A stretch of DNA of 64,000 nt from Gammaproteobacteria bacterium (GCA_018824085.1 JAHJHI010000028.1:1-64000); one strand, 5' to 3'. Counted from the stretch's first letter, positions 1 through 8,868 are shown. Notes: a model not told the origin generated them from the letters alone. A program made the numbers and translations.

Positions 1-6
1 CCGGGC

Positions 7-867
7 TTACTGCATGAGGGACATGACGAGCTGGGACATGCTGGAGCTTTGCTTGAGCATGGAAGTGCCGGCCTGCATGAGCATCTGCTTGGAGGTCATG
101 TTGGCGGTTTCGGAGGCGTAGTCGACATCCATGATGCGGCCGCGTGCCTGTTCGGTATTGGTGCGCATGTTGGCCAGATTGTTGTAGACGTGTTCCAGGC
201 GGTTCGACGCGGCACCGAGGTCGGCGCGGATTCCGCCCACTTCGTTGATGCGCGCTTCGAGCTGGCCGATGGCGGCCGTGGCGTTGGCAGCGGTCAGGAT
301 TTCGCCCAGCGATGTTGCCGTTGCGTTGCCGGCGCCGGTCGCGAACGCGGCGTCCAGGTCGGTCAGCTTGGTCACGACGTCGACCGTCATCGTTTCGGCC
401 GCGGCGGCACCGATCTGGAAGGTCGCAGTGGCGGCGCCCAGCGAGCCGGCGCCCTTGAGCAGCGCCTGGCCGCCGAACTTCGTGTTCGTCATGATGTTGC
501 CGATTTCCGACGCGAGTTGCTGGTACTCGGCGTTCATCGCGGTCTTGTCGGTCGCGTTGGACGCGCCGTTGGCCGCTTCGGTCGACAGGTCCTTCATGCG
601 CAGCAGGATGTTGGTGATTTCGGTGAAGGCGCCTTCGGCGGTCTGCATCATCGAAATGCCGTTCTGCGTGTTGCGCTGTGCCACGGCCATGCCGCGGGAC
701 TGTGCGTTCAGGCGGGTGGCGATCTGCAGGCCGGCGGCGTCGTCCATCGCGGAATTGACGCGGAAGCCGGTGCCGAGACGGGTCATCGACGTCGACAGGG
801 CTTTCTGGGTGCCGCCGACGGAGCTTTGTGCGGTCAGTGCGGCGGCGTTGGTATGCAGGCTCAGCAT
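7..867 (-). CDS. Flagellin, lateral-type, copy 1
   Basis: This is the structural subunit of the flagellar filament, 286 residues long. The conserved N-terminal D0/D1 helices (about residues 1-130) and C-terminal D1/D0 helices (about 215-286) flank a very short variable middle, as in small lateral flagellins (LafA). The start at 867 is chosen because an AGGAG ribosome site lies just upstream and because it gives the same N-terminus as the second flagellin at 2081-2914. The two proteins are nearly identical at both ends and differ mainly in the central 60-80 residues, which points to a duplication. A promoter-like element shared with the other flagellin and fliD lies about 80 bases upstream. 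The stop codon lies 7 bases from the window edge, so its terminator is not visible. Confidence 0.95.
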   Translation of the reverse strand: MLSLHTNAAALTAQSSVGGTQKALSTSMTRLGTGFRVNSAMDDAAGLQIATRLNAQSRGMAVAQRNTQNGISMMQTAEGAFTEITNILLRMKDLSTEAANGASNATDKTAMNAEYQQLASEIGNIMTNTKFGGQALLKGAGSLGAATATFQIGAAAAETMTVDVVTKLTDLDAAFATGAGNATATSLGEILTAANATAAIGQLEARINEVGGIRADLGAASNRLEHVYNNLANMRTNTEQARGRIMDVDYASETANMTSKQMLMQAGTSMLKQSSSMSQLVMSLMQ

Positions 868-948
868 GGAAAATCTCCTGATCGGTGTGTTCGGGCTTCG
901 GGACTTCGGTGCGACGAAAGATCGCGTTCTTCGACGTCCTCTTTCATG

Positions 949-978
949 CAAGGCGACGCGCCAGACGCCCGGCTTAAA
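949..978 (-). promoter_or_regulatory. Candidate flagellar late promoter, flagellin 1
   Basis: Read on the minus strand this is TTTAAG, 15 bases, then GTCGCCTTG. The same two blocks at the same spacing precede flagellin 2 (2992-3021) and fliD (8869-8898). The -35-like block resembles the TAAAG of sigma-28 promoters, but the -10-like block differs from the enteric GCCGATAA. It ends about 81 bases before the start codon. It is probably read by the FliA encoded at 12593-13306; that link is inferred. Confidence 0.5.
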
Positions 979-995
979 TCAGGGGGGCTGATTTT

Positions 996-1979
996 TCATC
1001 CGCCCGGCAACGCGAAGCCGTCGGACCGCGGTGCGGTCAGCGCGAGCAGGATTTCGGCCGCGACGCGGAACAGCGGCAGCGGCAAGCGCGCATGCAGCGT
1101 CGAGGCGTCCCGCGTGTCCAGCGGCTTCGTCCGCAAGGTCCCGGCGGGGGCACGCAGCAGCTGGCAGGACACCAGGCGGGTGCCGGAGAACGCAAGCGTT
1201 GCGGCGAGGCCGGGCAGGATGCGGCGGATGTGGGCGATCGCGTCGTCACTGTCGGCCAGGAACTGCAGCGCCACGCCCGCGAGCCGGTACATGCGCACGC
1301 GGATGCGCCCCAGCCCGCTGACGTCCACGTCGAGCAGCAGCACGACCGATGCCGGCGCGCCATGCGCGGCCCGCCGCTCTTCGTCGTCCTCGTCGAACAG
1401 TGATATCGCGGCGTGCTGGCCGCCCGACAGCAGCAAGGGGAATACCCAGCGTTCGGCGCCGGTGGGCAGGTGGGCGATGTCGACGGTCACGCCCTGGCGC
1501 TCGCCGCCGAAGGTCCGGGGGTCAGCCACCACGGTCGCGTCGCGCAGCGCCAGCGCCGTGCTGATGCGCTGGAAAACCTGCGCCCGCATCGACGTTGCCA
1601 GATCCAGCGGGCTGGGCTGGCGCCAGTGCAGGTGGCGCAACGCGAGCTGGTCGGTCCGCATGGATTCGGGCAGTTCGGTCGAGGCGGCCGGCGGCCTGCC
1701 CGCGATGGCTGCCGGTTCGAGCGCGAGCGCCACTTCGGGCGCCGTCGCCAGCACCCTGACGGCAAGCAGCTCGCCGGCCATCAGGCCACGGCCCAGTGCG
1801 CCGAGCCCGCTCAGGCGGGACGCAACGCCGGCGTCGGCGCCGCTCAGCGCGGCGGCCGCATCCGGAGCGGCCGCCGCGGCCGCGACCGGTTCGTACAGCG
1901 CGGTCTGCGCCGGGTGATGTCCGGGCGGATTGCGCACCGCCGACGTGAGCGCGATGCTGCCGATTCTTGCGATCGCCAT
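996..1979 (-). CDS. Uncharacterised protein with FliK-C-terminal-like region
   Basis: This 327-residue protein sits between the two flagellin genes on the same strand. An Ala-rich N-terminal half is followed by a more ordered C-terminal half (about residues 190-290). That half has a strand-turn-strand stretch, LDVDVSGLGRIRVRMYRL, followed by a helix, resembling the hook-length control domain (Flg_hook) of FliK, where a 'LG.v.v.l' strand pair precedes an amphipathic helix. A canonical FliK is encoded at 11060-12145, so this would be a second, divergent relative or an unrelated flagellar accessory protein. An AGGA ribosome site precedes the start. A strong terminator ends only 16 bases before the start codon, so expression should depend on readthrough from flagellin 2. 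The family assignment is tentative; the gene itself is well supported by codon usage and context. Confidence 0.6.
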   Translation of the reverse strand: MAIARIGSIALTSAVRNPPGHHPAQTALYEPVAAAAAAPDAAAALSGADAGVASRLSGLGALGRGLMAGELLAVRVLATAPEVALALEPAAIAGRPPAASTELPESMRTDQLALRHLHWRQPSPLDLATSMRAQVFQRISTALALRDATVVADPRTFGGERQGVTVDIAHLPTGAERWVFPLLLSGGQHAAISLFDEDDEERRAAHGAPASVVLLLDVDVSGLGRIRVRMYRLAGVALQFLADSDDAIAHIRRILPGLAATLAFSGTRLVSCQLLRAPAGTLRTKPLDTRDASTLHARLPLPLFRVAAEILLALTAPRSDGFALPGG

Positions 1980-1995
1980 GCTGATCGTTCCTGAT

Positions 1996-2032
1996 GAAAA
2001 AGAGCCAACGGTCGCGGTCCGACTGTTGGCTC
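1996..2032 (-). terminator. Rho-independent terminator of flagellin 2
   Basis: On the minus strand, GAGCCAAC (2032-2025) pairs with GTTGGCTC (2009-2002) across a 15-base loop and is followed by a run of five T. It lies about 50 bases after the flagellin 2 stop codon and just before the ribosome site of the next gene, so it both terminates flagellin 2 and attenuates the downstream gene. Confidence 0.85.
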
Positions 2033-2080
2033 ATCGTGTCGGGGGCGCGTCCGCAACGGACGCGCCATTCGTCGAACGAA

Positions 2081-2914
2081 TTACTGCATGAGGGACATGA
2101 CGAGCTGGGACATGCTGGAGCTTTGCTTGAGCATGGAGGTGCCGGCCTGCATGAGCATCTGCTTGGAAGTCATGTTTGCGGTTTCGGAGGCGTAGTCGAC
2201 GTCCATGATGCGGCCGCGCGCCTGTTCGGTATTGGTGCGCATGTTGGACAGATTGTTATTGACGTGTTCCAGGCGGTTCGATGCGGCGCCCAGCTGCGCG
2301 CGGATCGCGCCGACATCGTCGATCCAGCCCTCGACGGCGCCGATCGCGGTTGCGGCATTGGCCGCACTCGTGACGTCGCCCACCGTGCCGAGCGCGGTCA
2401 CGAGCGCGGCGAGGTCGGTCGATACATCGACCGTCATCGTTTCAGCGGCGGCGGCGCCGATCTGATACGTGATGGCGCCGGCCTGCAGCGAGCCCGCGCC
2501 GTTGAGCAGCGCCTGGCCACCGAACTTCGTGTTGGTCAGGATGTTGGTCAGTTCCGACCCCAGCGCCTGGTACTCGCTGTCCATCGCCGTCTTGTCGTTC
2601 GCGTTCGACGCGCCGTTGCGCGCTTCGGTCGCCAGATCCTTCATGCGCAGCAGGATGTTGGTGATTTCGGTGAAGGCGCCTTCGGCGGTCTGCATCATCG
2701 AAATGCCGTTCTGGGAATTGCGCTGTGCCACGGCCATGCCGCGGGACTGTGCGTTCAGGCGGGTGGCGATCTGCAGGCCGGCGGCGTCGTCCATCGCGGA
2801 ATTGACGCGATAGCCCGTACCGAGACGGGTCATCGAGGTCGACAGGGCCTTCTGGGTGCCACCGACAGAGCTTTGTGCGGTCAGGGCGGCGGCGTTTGTG
2901 TGCAGGCTCAGCAT
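2081..2914 (-). CDS. Flagellin, lateral-type, copy 2
   Basis: Filament subunit of 277 residues. It has the same N-terminus (MLSLHTNAAALTAQSS) and C-terminus (SSSMSQLVMSLMQ) as the flagellin at 7-867 and a different central segment (about residues 130-205). A CAGGAG ribosome site precedes the ATG at 2914. It is divergent from fliE, with about 375 bases between the start codons. Its own promoter-like element lies at 2992-3021 and a clear terminator at 1996-2032, so it should be expressed as a single-gene transcript with a little readthrough. Conserved ends with a changed middle are what is expected when surface-exposed parts diverge after duplication. Confidence 0.95.
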   Translation of the reverse strand: MLSLHTNAAALTAQSSVGGTQKALSTSMTRLGTGYRVNSAMDDAAGLQIATRLNAQSRGMAVAQRNSQNGISMMQTAEGAFTEITNILLRMKDLATEARNGASNANDKTAMDSEYQALGSELTNILTNTKFGGQALLNGAGSLQAGAITYQIGAAAAETMTVDVSTDLAALVTALGTVGDVTSAANAATAIGAVEGWIDDVGAIRAQLGAASNRLEHVNNNLSNMRTNTEQARGRIMDVDYASETANMTSKQMLMQAGTSMLKQSSSMSQLVMSLMQ

Positions 2915-2991
2915 TGAAATTCTCCTGGTGTATGTCCCGGCGTCGAGCCGGCGGGTTGTTCGGAGGGGCGTTCAGCTTGCCCTCGGAGGTA

Positions 2992-3021
2992 CAGGGCGAC
3001 GGGATCCCGCGAACACTTAAA
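2992..3021 (-). promoter_or_regulatory. Candidate flagellar late promoter, flagellin 2
   Basis: Minus strand TTTAAG, 15 bases, GTCGCCCTG. It matches the elements before flagellin 1 and fliD in both blocks and spacing, and ends about 77 bases before the start codon. Apart from this element and the fliE promoter at 3179-3205, I see nothing else definable in the 2915-3290 intergenic region. Confidence 0.5.
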
Positions 3022-3178
3022 CCGGATTTTCGATGGCGCCGGAAACGGCCCGACGGGATCGGGAAATCATCCCGAATGAGCGGCTGCCGCGGAAGATTTT
3101 CGGGGGACACGCGGCTGCGTTGCAGAACATCCTTTTATAACAGTGACTTGCTGGCGATATTACCGTTTTATTTACACG

Positions 3179-3205
3179 TAAAGTTTTCGCTTCGGGCGTC
3201 GATAC
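3179..3205 (+). promoter_or_regulatory. Candidate sigma-28-type promoter of fliEFGHIJ
   Basis: TAAAGTTT, an 11-base spacer, then GTCGATAC. The first block is a perfect match to the enteric sigma-28 -35 consensus, and the second matches 6 of 8 positions of GCCGATAA. It lies about 85 bases before the fliE start. A similar pair precedes flgB (17516-17542). Enteric fliE operons are normally read by the class II machinery, so a sigma-28-like element here is unusual. Confidence 0.55.
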
Positions 3206-3290
3206 ATACACGTACGGTTAAGCGCACTCGTTGCGCGACACACAAACTTGCCGGACACCGCGCCGGCACGATAGAAAAGGTGGTGCAGGG

Positions 3291-3635
3291 ATGGGATACG
3301 AATTCGCGAGCCAGATCGGCGCCAGCAAGGCGCTGATCGAGGCGGATGCCATGAACATTACTGCTGCGGCGGGAATGATGACGCCGACAACCGCGGGCAT
3401 GGCCGGCACGGCCGGCTCCGGTTTTGCCTCCGCCATGCAGGACGCCGTGCGCTCGGTCGACGCCATGCAGCATGACGCGTCGCAGCGGATGGAAGCCGTC
3501 GATAGCGGCCAGAGCGACGATCTCGTCGGCGCAATGCTGTCGAGCCAGGAAGCCAGCCTGTCCTTCTCGATGCTGATGCAGGTGCGCAACAAAGTGGTGG
3601 GGGCTGTCGAAGACCTCATCAAGCTGCCTCTCTGA
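3291..3635 (+). CDS. fliE: Flagellar hook-basal body protein FliE
   Basis: FliE joins the MS ring to the proximal rod and is one of the first substrates of the flagellar type III export apparatus. The chosen product is 114 residues, close to the usual 100-110. The C-terminal third carries the family signature SFSMLMQVRNKVVGAVEDLIKL. The start at 3291 follows an AAAGGTG ribosome site; an in-frame ATG at 3351 is the alternative. First gene of a plus-strand operon running into fliF, which begins 21 bases after the stop. Confidence 0.93.
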   Translation: MGYEFASQIGASKALIEADAMNITAAAGMMTPTTAGMAGTAGSGFASAMQDAVRSVDAMQHDASQRMEAVDSGQSDDLVGAMLSSQEASLSFSMLMQVRNKVVGAVEDLIKLPL

Positions 3636-3656
3636 GCCCCGCCAGGAACTGACCAC

Positions 3657-5354
3657 GTGATCGCAACCGTTCGCGGCGGACTGCAGCGTCTGCGCGCCGG
3701 CTCCGGCGCCATGCCCGCATTGCCGCCGGCCTTCCTCAAGAGCCTGGTTCCGCTGATGGTGCTTGCCATCGGTGTGACCGCGCTTGTCCTCATGTACCTG
3801 TGGCAGGACCAGTCCAGCTACAAACCGGTGTTCGGTGCGCGCCAGAAGGTGGCGTCGGCCGACATGATGGCGGTGCTCGATGCGGAGGGCATTCCGTATC
3901 GCCTGCATCCGGAAAGTGGTCAGGTGCTGGTGCCGGACGGCCAGCTCGGCCGGGCCCGCATGCTGCTGGCGGCCAAGGGCGTCGCGGCGCAGCTGCCGGC
4001 CGGCCTTGAACTGATGGACCGGAATGATCCACTGGGCGTGAGCCAGTTCGTGCAGGACGTGCGCTACCGGCGCGGCCTGGAGGGCGAACTGTCGCAAAGC
4101 ATCATGACGCTGGACGCCATCGAATCGGTGCGCGTCCATCTGTCCATTGCGCGTTCAACGTCGTTTGTCGCCACCGACGGCGAGAAGAGCTCGGCGTCGG
4201 TCGTGGTCGGGCTCAAGCCCGGGCGCACGCTGTCGCCCGAGCAGATCGCCGCCATCATCAATCTGGTGGCCGGCAGCGTGTCGACGCTGGACCCGCAGCG
4301 CGTGAGCCTGGTGGATCAGGCGGGCAACTACCTGTCATCGCGCATCGACCTGACCGACGGCTTCGAGACGCACGGCGGCAACGAAGCCGCGCATCGCTTC
4401 CAGGACGAGGCACGCGCGAATGTGCGCGACCTGCTGGTGCCGGTGCTGGGTGACAGCAATTTCCGCGTCAGCGTCACCGCCGAAGTCGACAACGACCGGG
4501 TGGAGGAGACGCACGAGAAATACGGCGAAGCACCGCGCGTGACGAGCGAGGCGACGCGCGAGGAATCCGACCGCAACCGCCTGGCGCTTGGCGTTCCCGG
4601 TTCGCTCAGCAATCGTCCGGTCGCCACGCCGGCCCAGCCGGCGGCTGCCGGGGCAACGCCGCCGGACGAAGCCAGTGCGGCGCGCAAGAACGCGTCGACC
4701 CGCCAGTACGCGTACGACCGCAGCATCACGCAGATCAAGCGCAGCCGCGGCCGGCTGCAGAAGCTGAACGTCGCCGTCGTGCTGAACAATGCCGCCGCGC
4801 CCGATCCGGCGGCCGGCTGGAGCGAGGCCGAGATCAAGAACATCGAACGCATTCTCGGCAACGGCCTGGGCATCAACGCGGAACGCGGCGACCAGCTCGT
4901 CGTGTCGGCGCTGAAATTCCCGGCGCCGCCCGAGACGCCGGCCTGGTGGGCGCAGCGCGACAACGTGGTCGACATGGGTTCGTGGCTGCTCTACGCGGCG
5001 GGCGGACTGCTGGCACTGCTGTTCGTCGTGCGGCCGCTGGTCCGCTCGGCACAGCAGCGCATCGCACCGCCGGCCCTGCAGGGTGATGACATTCCGGTGC
5101 GCGACGCAACGCCCGACATGCCGGCGACCACCGCCGACGGCCAGCCCGCGCTGGCACTGCCTGGCGCATCGCCGGACGGCGCCAACCCGGTCATCTCGCT
5201 GCTCGAGAACTACGACCTGCCGCCGCCGGGTTCTCCGGTCGACGTGCTGGTCGAACATTTGAAGGTCCTCGCCGGCAAGGAGCCGGAGCGGGTCGCCGAA
5301 GTCGTCAAACAATGGGTGCAGAAAAATGGCCGATCCGAACAACCCGCTGAGTAA
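3657..5354 (+). CDS. fliF: Flagellar MS-ring protein FliF
   Basis: Forms the MS ring in the inner membrane on which rod, C ring and export gate assemble. The protein has 565 residues and starts with GTG. The first membrane helix is at about residues 26-47, the long periplasmic ring-building region follows, and a second helix lies at about 438-462. The C-terminal cytoplasmic tail (about 500-565) binds FliG. The periplasmic part has the family's 'MDRNDPLGVSQFVQ' and 'RVHLSIAR' segments. The last 29 bases overlap the start of fliG, implying translational coupling. Confidence 0.96.
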   Translation: MIATVRGGLQRLRAGSGAMPALPPAFLKSLVPLMVLAIGVTALVLMYLWQDQSSYKPVFGARQKVASADMMAVLDAEGIPYRLHPESGQVLVPDGQLGRARMLLAAKGVAAQLPAGLELMDRNDPLGVSQFVQDVRYRRGLEGELSQSIMTLDAIESVRVHLSIARSTSFVATDGEKSSASVVVGLKPGRTLSPEQIAAIINLVAGSVSTLDPQRVSLVDQAGNYLSSRIDLTDGFETHGGNEAAHRFQDEARANVRDLLVPVLGDSNFRVSVTAEVDNDRVEETHEKYGEAPRVTSEATREESDRNRLALGVPGSLSNRPVATPAQPAAAGATPPDEASAARKNASTRQYAYDRSITQIKRSRGRLQKLNVAVVLNNAAAPDPAAGWSEAEIKNIERILGNGLGINAERGDQLVVSALKFPAPPETPAWWAQRDNVVDMGSWLLYAAGGLLALLFVVRPLVRSAQQRIAPPALQGDDIPVRDATPDMPATTADGQPALALPGASPDGANPVISLLENYDLPPPGSPVDVLVEHLKVLAGKEPERVAEVVKQWVQKNGRSEQPAE

Positions 5355-6363
5355 CCCCATCATTCCGTCGGGCAGCAATCTGAGCCCGCTCGAACAGGCG
5401 GCCATCGTGCTGCTGAGCATGGGCGAGGAGCCGGCAGCCGGCGTGCTGCGCTGCCTGTCACGCGAAGAACTGCTGGAGGTCACGCAGGTGATGTCGCGCA
5501 TGAGCGGCATCAAGGTGGAGAGCGTGCGTACCTCGATCCAGCGCTTCTTTGACGAATACCGCGAACAAAGCGGCGTGCACGGCGCCTCTCGTTCCTACCT
5601 GAAGCGTTCGCTCGACCTCGCGCTCGGCGGCGAGATCGCGAGCAGCGTGCTGAACAACATCTACGGTGACGCGATCCGCCCGCTCATGGAGCGGCTGCAG
5701 TGGGCGTCGCCGAAATGGCTGGCCGACTTCATCGCCGACGAACACGTGCGCATGCAGGCGGTGTTCCTGGCCTTCCTGCCGCCGGCGCTTGCGGGTTCGG
5801 TCATCGACGCGCTGCCGCTGGACGGGCGCGACCTGCTGCTGCTCAACGTGGCGCGCCTGAAGGAGATCGACCACGGCTTGCTGGTCGAGCTGGAGGCGCT
5901 GGTCAACCGCTGTCTCTCCAGCCTCGGCTCGCAGAGCGCCAGTGTCGAGGGCACGCGCCAGGCGGCGGAAATCCTGAACCGCCTGTCGGGCAACAAGCAG
6001 CAGATGGTCGAACTGCTGCGTGCGCGCGACCCGGACGTGGTGTCCGAGATCGAAATGAGCATGTACGACTTCTTCATCCTGTCGCGCCAGCCGGAAACCG
6101 TGCTGCAGCGGCTGCTCGAAGAGGTCGCGCCGGAACAGTGGGCGATCGCGCTCAAGGGCGCCGAACCCGAACTGCGCGACGCCATCCTGCAGACGATGCC
6201 GCGTCGCCAGGCGCAGAGCTTCGAGGACATGATGCGGCGCGCCGGTCCGGTGCCGCGCAGTCGCATCGAGCAGACGCGGCGCGAAATCATGGCCGAGGTC
6301 AAGGCGCTGGTCGATGCCGGCGAAATCGAGGTTCAGCTGTTCGCCGAGGCCGTCGTCGAATGA
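5326..6363 (+). CDS. fliG: Flagellar motor switch protein FliG
   Basis: Rotor protein that links FliF to the C ring and contacts the MotA stator. 345 residues with the three usual armadillo-like domains. The middle-domain EHPQ motif appears as EHVR at about residues 141-144, a departure from the family consensus also expected in divergent secondary systems. The C-terminal torque domain keeps a charged helix (EPELRDAILQTMPRR). The start overlaps the end of fliF by 29 bases and the stop overlaps fliH by 4. Confidence 0.94.
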   Translation: MADPNNPLSNPIIPSGSNLSPLEQAAIVLLSMGEEPAAGVLRCLSREELLEVTQVMSRMSGIKVESVRTSIQRFFDEYREQSGVHGASRSYLKRSLDLALGGEIASSVLNNIYGDAIRPLMERLQWASPKWLADFIADEHVRMQAVFLAFLPPALAGSVIDALPLDGRDLLLLNVARLKEIDHGLLVELEALVNRCLSSLGSQSASVEGTRQAAEILNRLSGNKQQMVELLRARDPDVVSEIEMSMYDFFILSRQPETVLQRLLEEVAPEQWAIALKGAEPELRDAILQTMPRRQAQSFEDMMRRAGPVPRSRIEQTRREIMAEVKALVDAGEIEVQLFAEAVVE

Positions 6364-7106
6364 AGGACATCCGCCCGCACCGTTTTCCGCCGCTGGCGCA
6401 GGCCGCCGCGGCCGGCCGGCAGGCCGGACAGTCGGTAGACCGCTACCAGCAACTGCTGGCCGACGGCTTCCGCCAGGGCATGGACGAAGGTTTCAGCGCG
6501 GGGCGCGAAGCGGGGCTGGCCGAGGGCATGGCCGAAGGACGTGCCAGCGGACACGAAGAGGGCATGCGCATCGGCCGCGAGGAGGCGATGAAGCAGGCGC
6601 AGGACGCGTTCGGCAAGATTGCGCAGCCGCTCGACGCGATGCTCGCGCAGCTGGCGCAGATGCAGGCCGACTATCAGCTGGCGCAGCGCAAGGAGGTGGT
6701 CGATCTGGTGGCGCGCGTCGCGCGCCAGGTGATCCGCTGCGAGCTGGCGCTGCAGCCGGCCCAGTTGCTGGCGCTGGTTGACGAGACGCTGGCGGCGATT
6801 CCGCCGACGCGCAAGGTGATCGAGGTCTATCTGAATCCGGAGGATCTGCAGCGCATCCGCGACATCGACGCGCCGCGCGCGGCGCGCTGGAAACTGCTCG
6901 CCGACGCCCGGCTGGACGCGGGCGAATGCCTGGTCAAGGCGGGCGATCACGAAGCCGACGCCGGCTGCGCACAGCGTCTTGCGGCCTGCGTCGAACAGGT
7001 GCGCGCGCAGCTGCTCGACGGCAGCGAGGCGCCGGCGCCCACCGACCAGACCGACGCGGGCGATGCCGACGCAGGCGCGCCAGCGCTGGCGAAGGAGGCT
7101 GCATGA
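6360..7106 (+). CDS. fliH: Flagellar export stator FliH
   Basis: Binds and regulates the export ATPase FliI at the base of the type III export gate. 248 residues. The N-terminal half has the typical glycine-spaced repeats (GFRQGMDEGFSAGREAGLAE, continuing to about residue 80), which form a GxxxG-type helix. The C-terminal half is the FliH/HrpE domain. The start ATG overlaps the fliG stop (ATGA) and the stop overlaps the fliI start. Confidence 0.92.
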   Translation: MKDIRPHRFPPLAQAAAAGRQAGQSVDRYQQLLADGFRQGMDEGFSAGREAGLAEGMAEGRASGHEEGMRIGREEAMKQAQDAFGKIAQPLDAMLAQLAQMQADYQLAQRKEVVDLVARVARQVIRCELALQPAQLLALVDETLAAIPPTRKVIEVYLNPEDLQRIRDIDAPRAARWKLLADARLDAGECLVKAGDHEADAGCAQRLAACVEQVRAQLLDGSEAPAPTDQTDAGDADAGAPALAKEAA

Positions 7107-8413
7107 TTGCCGACGCGCTGCGCCGCCTGGAGATCGGCGACGTGCCGGTCGCGACGCCGACCGGCCGTCTGGTCGGCGCGTCCGGCCTGTTGCTGGAAAG
7201 CGCCGGCTGTCCGCTCTACACCGGCCAGCGCTGCCAGATCGAAACGATGAATGGCGGATGGCTGGACGCACAGGTGGTCGGCTTCCGCGACAAGCTCTCT
7301 TTCCTCATGCCGTTCAAGAAGCCGGTCGGCCTGACCACCGGGGCGCGCGTGCTGCCGGTGCAGGACAAGCTTGATCTGATGATCGGCCCGTCCTGGCTCG
7401 GGCGCATGGTCAACGGTCTGGGCGAGCCGATCGATGGCCGGGGCCGGCTCGGCGGCGAGCACACGCTCGATCCGCATCCGCCCAAGGTGCATCCGCTGAA
7501 GAAGAAACGCGTGTCCGAGCCGCTCGACGTCGGCGTGCGCGCCATCAACGGCATGCTGACGCTGGGCAAGGGCCAGCGCGTCGGCTTGATGGCCGGCAGC
7601 GGCGTCGGCAAGAGCGTGCTGCTCGGCACCATCACGCGGCAGACGGCGGTGGATGTCGTCGTCGTCGGCCTGATCGGCGAACGCGGGCGCGAAGTGCGCG
7701 AATTCATCGAGCTGTCGCTCGGCGAGGAGGGGCTGAAGAAGGCGGTGGTCGTCATTGCCCCGGCCGACGAGTCGCCGCTGATGCGGCTGATGGCGACCGA
7801 ACTGTGCCACTCGATCGCCGCCCATTTCCGCGACCAGGGCAAGGACGTGCTGCTGCTGGTCGATTCACTGACCCGCTACGCGATGGCACGGCGCGAAGTC
7901 GCGCTGGCGCTGGGCGAGCCGCCGGCGACGCGCGGCTATCCGCCGTCCGTGTTTTCGCTGCTGCCGCAACTCGTGGAGAGCGCCGGCAACGGCGAGAACG
8001 AGCAGGGCAGCATGAGCGCGATCTACACCGTGCTGGCGGAAGGCGACGACCAGCAGGACCCGGTGGTCGACACCGCGCGCGCCATTCTGGACGGGCACAT
8101 CGTCCTTACGCGCGAGCTGGCCGAGCGGGGCCACTACCCCGCGATCGACATTTCCGCCTCGATCAGCCGCTGCATGGCGCTGGTCGTCGACAAGACGCAT
8201 CTGGACGCCGCGCGCGCCGTCAAGGAAATGGCGTCGCGCTATGCGCAGGTGCGCGAGCTGATACCGCTCGGTGCCTACGTGCAGGGCGCCGATCCGCAGA
8301 CCGACCGCGCCGTCGCGCGCTATCCGCAGATCGAGGACTACCTGCGCCAGGGCGTGTCCGAGCCGGCGCCGATGTCGCAGTGCATTTCACGCATCGAGGA
8401 GCTGACCGCATGA
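7103..8413 (+). CDS. fliI: Flagellar type III export ATPase FliI
   Basis: Hexameric ATPase that energises unfolding and entry of flagellar export substrates. 436 residues, the family length. Walker A is AGSGVGKS at residues 164-171, Walker B is LLLVDSLTRYA at about 250-260, and the conserved GERGREVREF segment follows Walker A. The ATGA overlap with fliH fixes the start, and the gene overlaps fliJ by 4 bases. Confidence 0.97.
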   Translation: MIADALRRLEIGDVPVATPTGRLVGASGLLLESAGCPLYTGQRCQIETMNGGWLDAQVVGFRDKLSFLMPFKKPVGLTTGARVLPVQDKLDLMIGPSWLGRMVNGLGEPIDGRGRLGGEHTLDPHPPKVHPLKKKRVSEPLDVGVRAINGMLTLGKGQRVGLMAGSGVGKSVLLGTITRQTAVDVVVVGLIGERGREVREFIELSLGEEGLKKAVVVIAPADESPLMRLMATELCHSIAAHFRDQGKDVLLLVDSLTRYAMARREVALALGEPPATRGYPPSVFSLLPQLVESAGNGENEQGSMSAIYTVLAEGDDQQDPVVDTARAILDGHIVLTRELAERGHYPAIDISASISRCMALVVDKTHLDAARAVKEMASRYAQVRELIPLGAYVQGADPQTDRAVARYPQIEDYLRQGVSEPAPMSQCISRIEELTA

Positions 8414-8841
8414 CGCAACGGACGTCGATACGCACGCTGGCAAGGCTGATGGGCGTTCGCGAACGCGAAGTTGACCAGCTGCAGTCGCTGATGGCCGGCA
8501 AGGAGGCGCTGCGCCAGCGCTACCTCGGCAACATCGAGCGCCTGCAGAGCCTGGGCGACTGCGCCCGGGTGACCGGCGCGCAGCAACCGCTGCTGTCGAT
8601 GAACAGCGCGAACTACAAGCAGGCCGTCGCCGAGATGGCGCAGACGCAACGCGAGGCACTGGCCGAACACGACATGGAAATGGATCTGGCGCGGCGCGAT
8701 CTGGCGCATGCGTCGCAGCGCTGCGAGGTCATCGGGCAGGTGCTGTCGCGTCAGCGCGAACGGGTTGCCGTCGTTGCCCGGACCAAGGAGCAGAAGGCGC
8801 AGGACGACCTTGCGGTGCAGGTATGGAGGTTCGCGCCGTGA
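8410..8841 (+). CDS. fliJ: Flagellar export chaperone FliJ
   Basis: Coiled-coil protein of the export ATPase complex, placed in the FliI ring. 143 residues, almost entirely predicted helix with many Gln, Arg and Glu residues, which suits the two-helix coiled coil of FliJ. Identity rests mainly on position after fliI and length. The start ATG overlaps the fliI stop. Last gene of the fliEFGHIJ transcript; a promoter-like element for fliD follows. Confidence 0.85.
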   Translation: MTQRTSIRTLARLMGVREREVDQLQSLMAGKEALRQRYLGNIERLQSLGDCARVTGAQQPLLSMNSANYKQAVAEMAQTQREALAEHDMEMDLARRDLAHASQRCEVIGQVLSRQRERVAVVARTKEQKAQDDLAVQVWRFAP

Positions 8842-8868
8842 GCCCGCTCAGCATCATTCGCATCGCGA

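Noticed and set aside
945-965. Possible sigma-54 promoter (TGGCGCG...TTGCA) before flagellin 1 on the minus strand
   Set aside because: The GG and GC dinucleotides are 11 bases apart rather than the required 10, and flagellin 2 has no equivalent.
49-1917. Plus-strand frame of 622 codons covering the first flagellin and the FliK-like gene
   Set aside because: It is antisense to an unmistakable flagellin and has low-complexity Ser/Arg composition.
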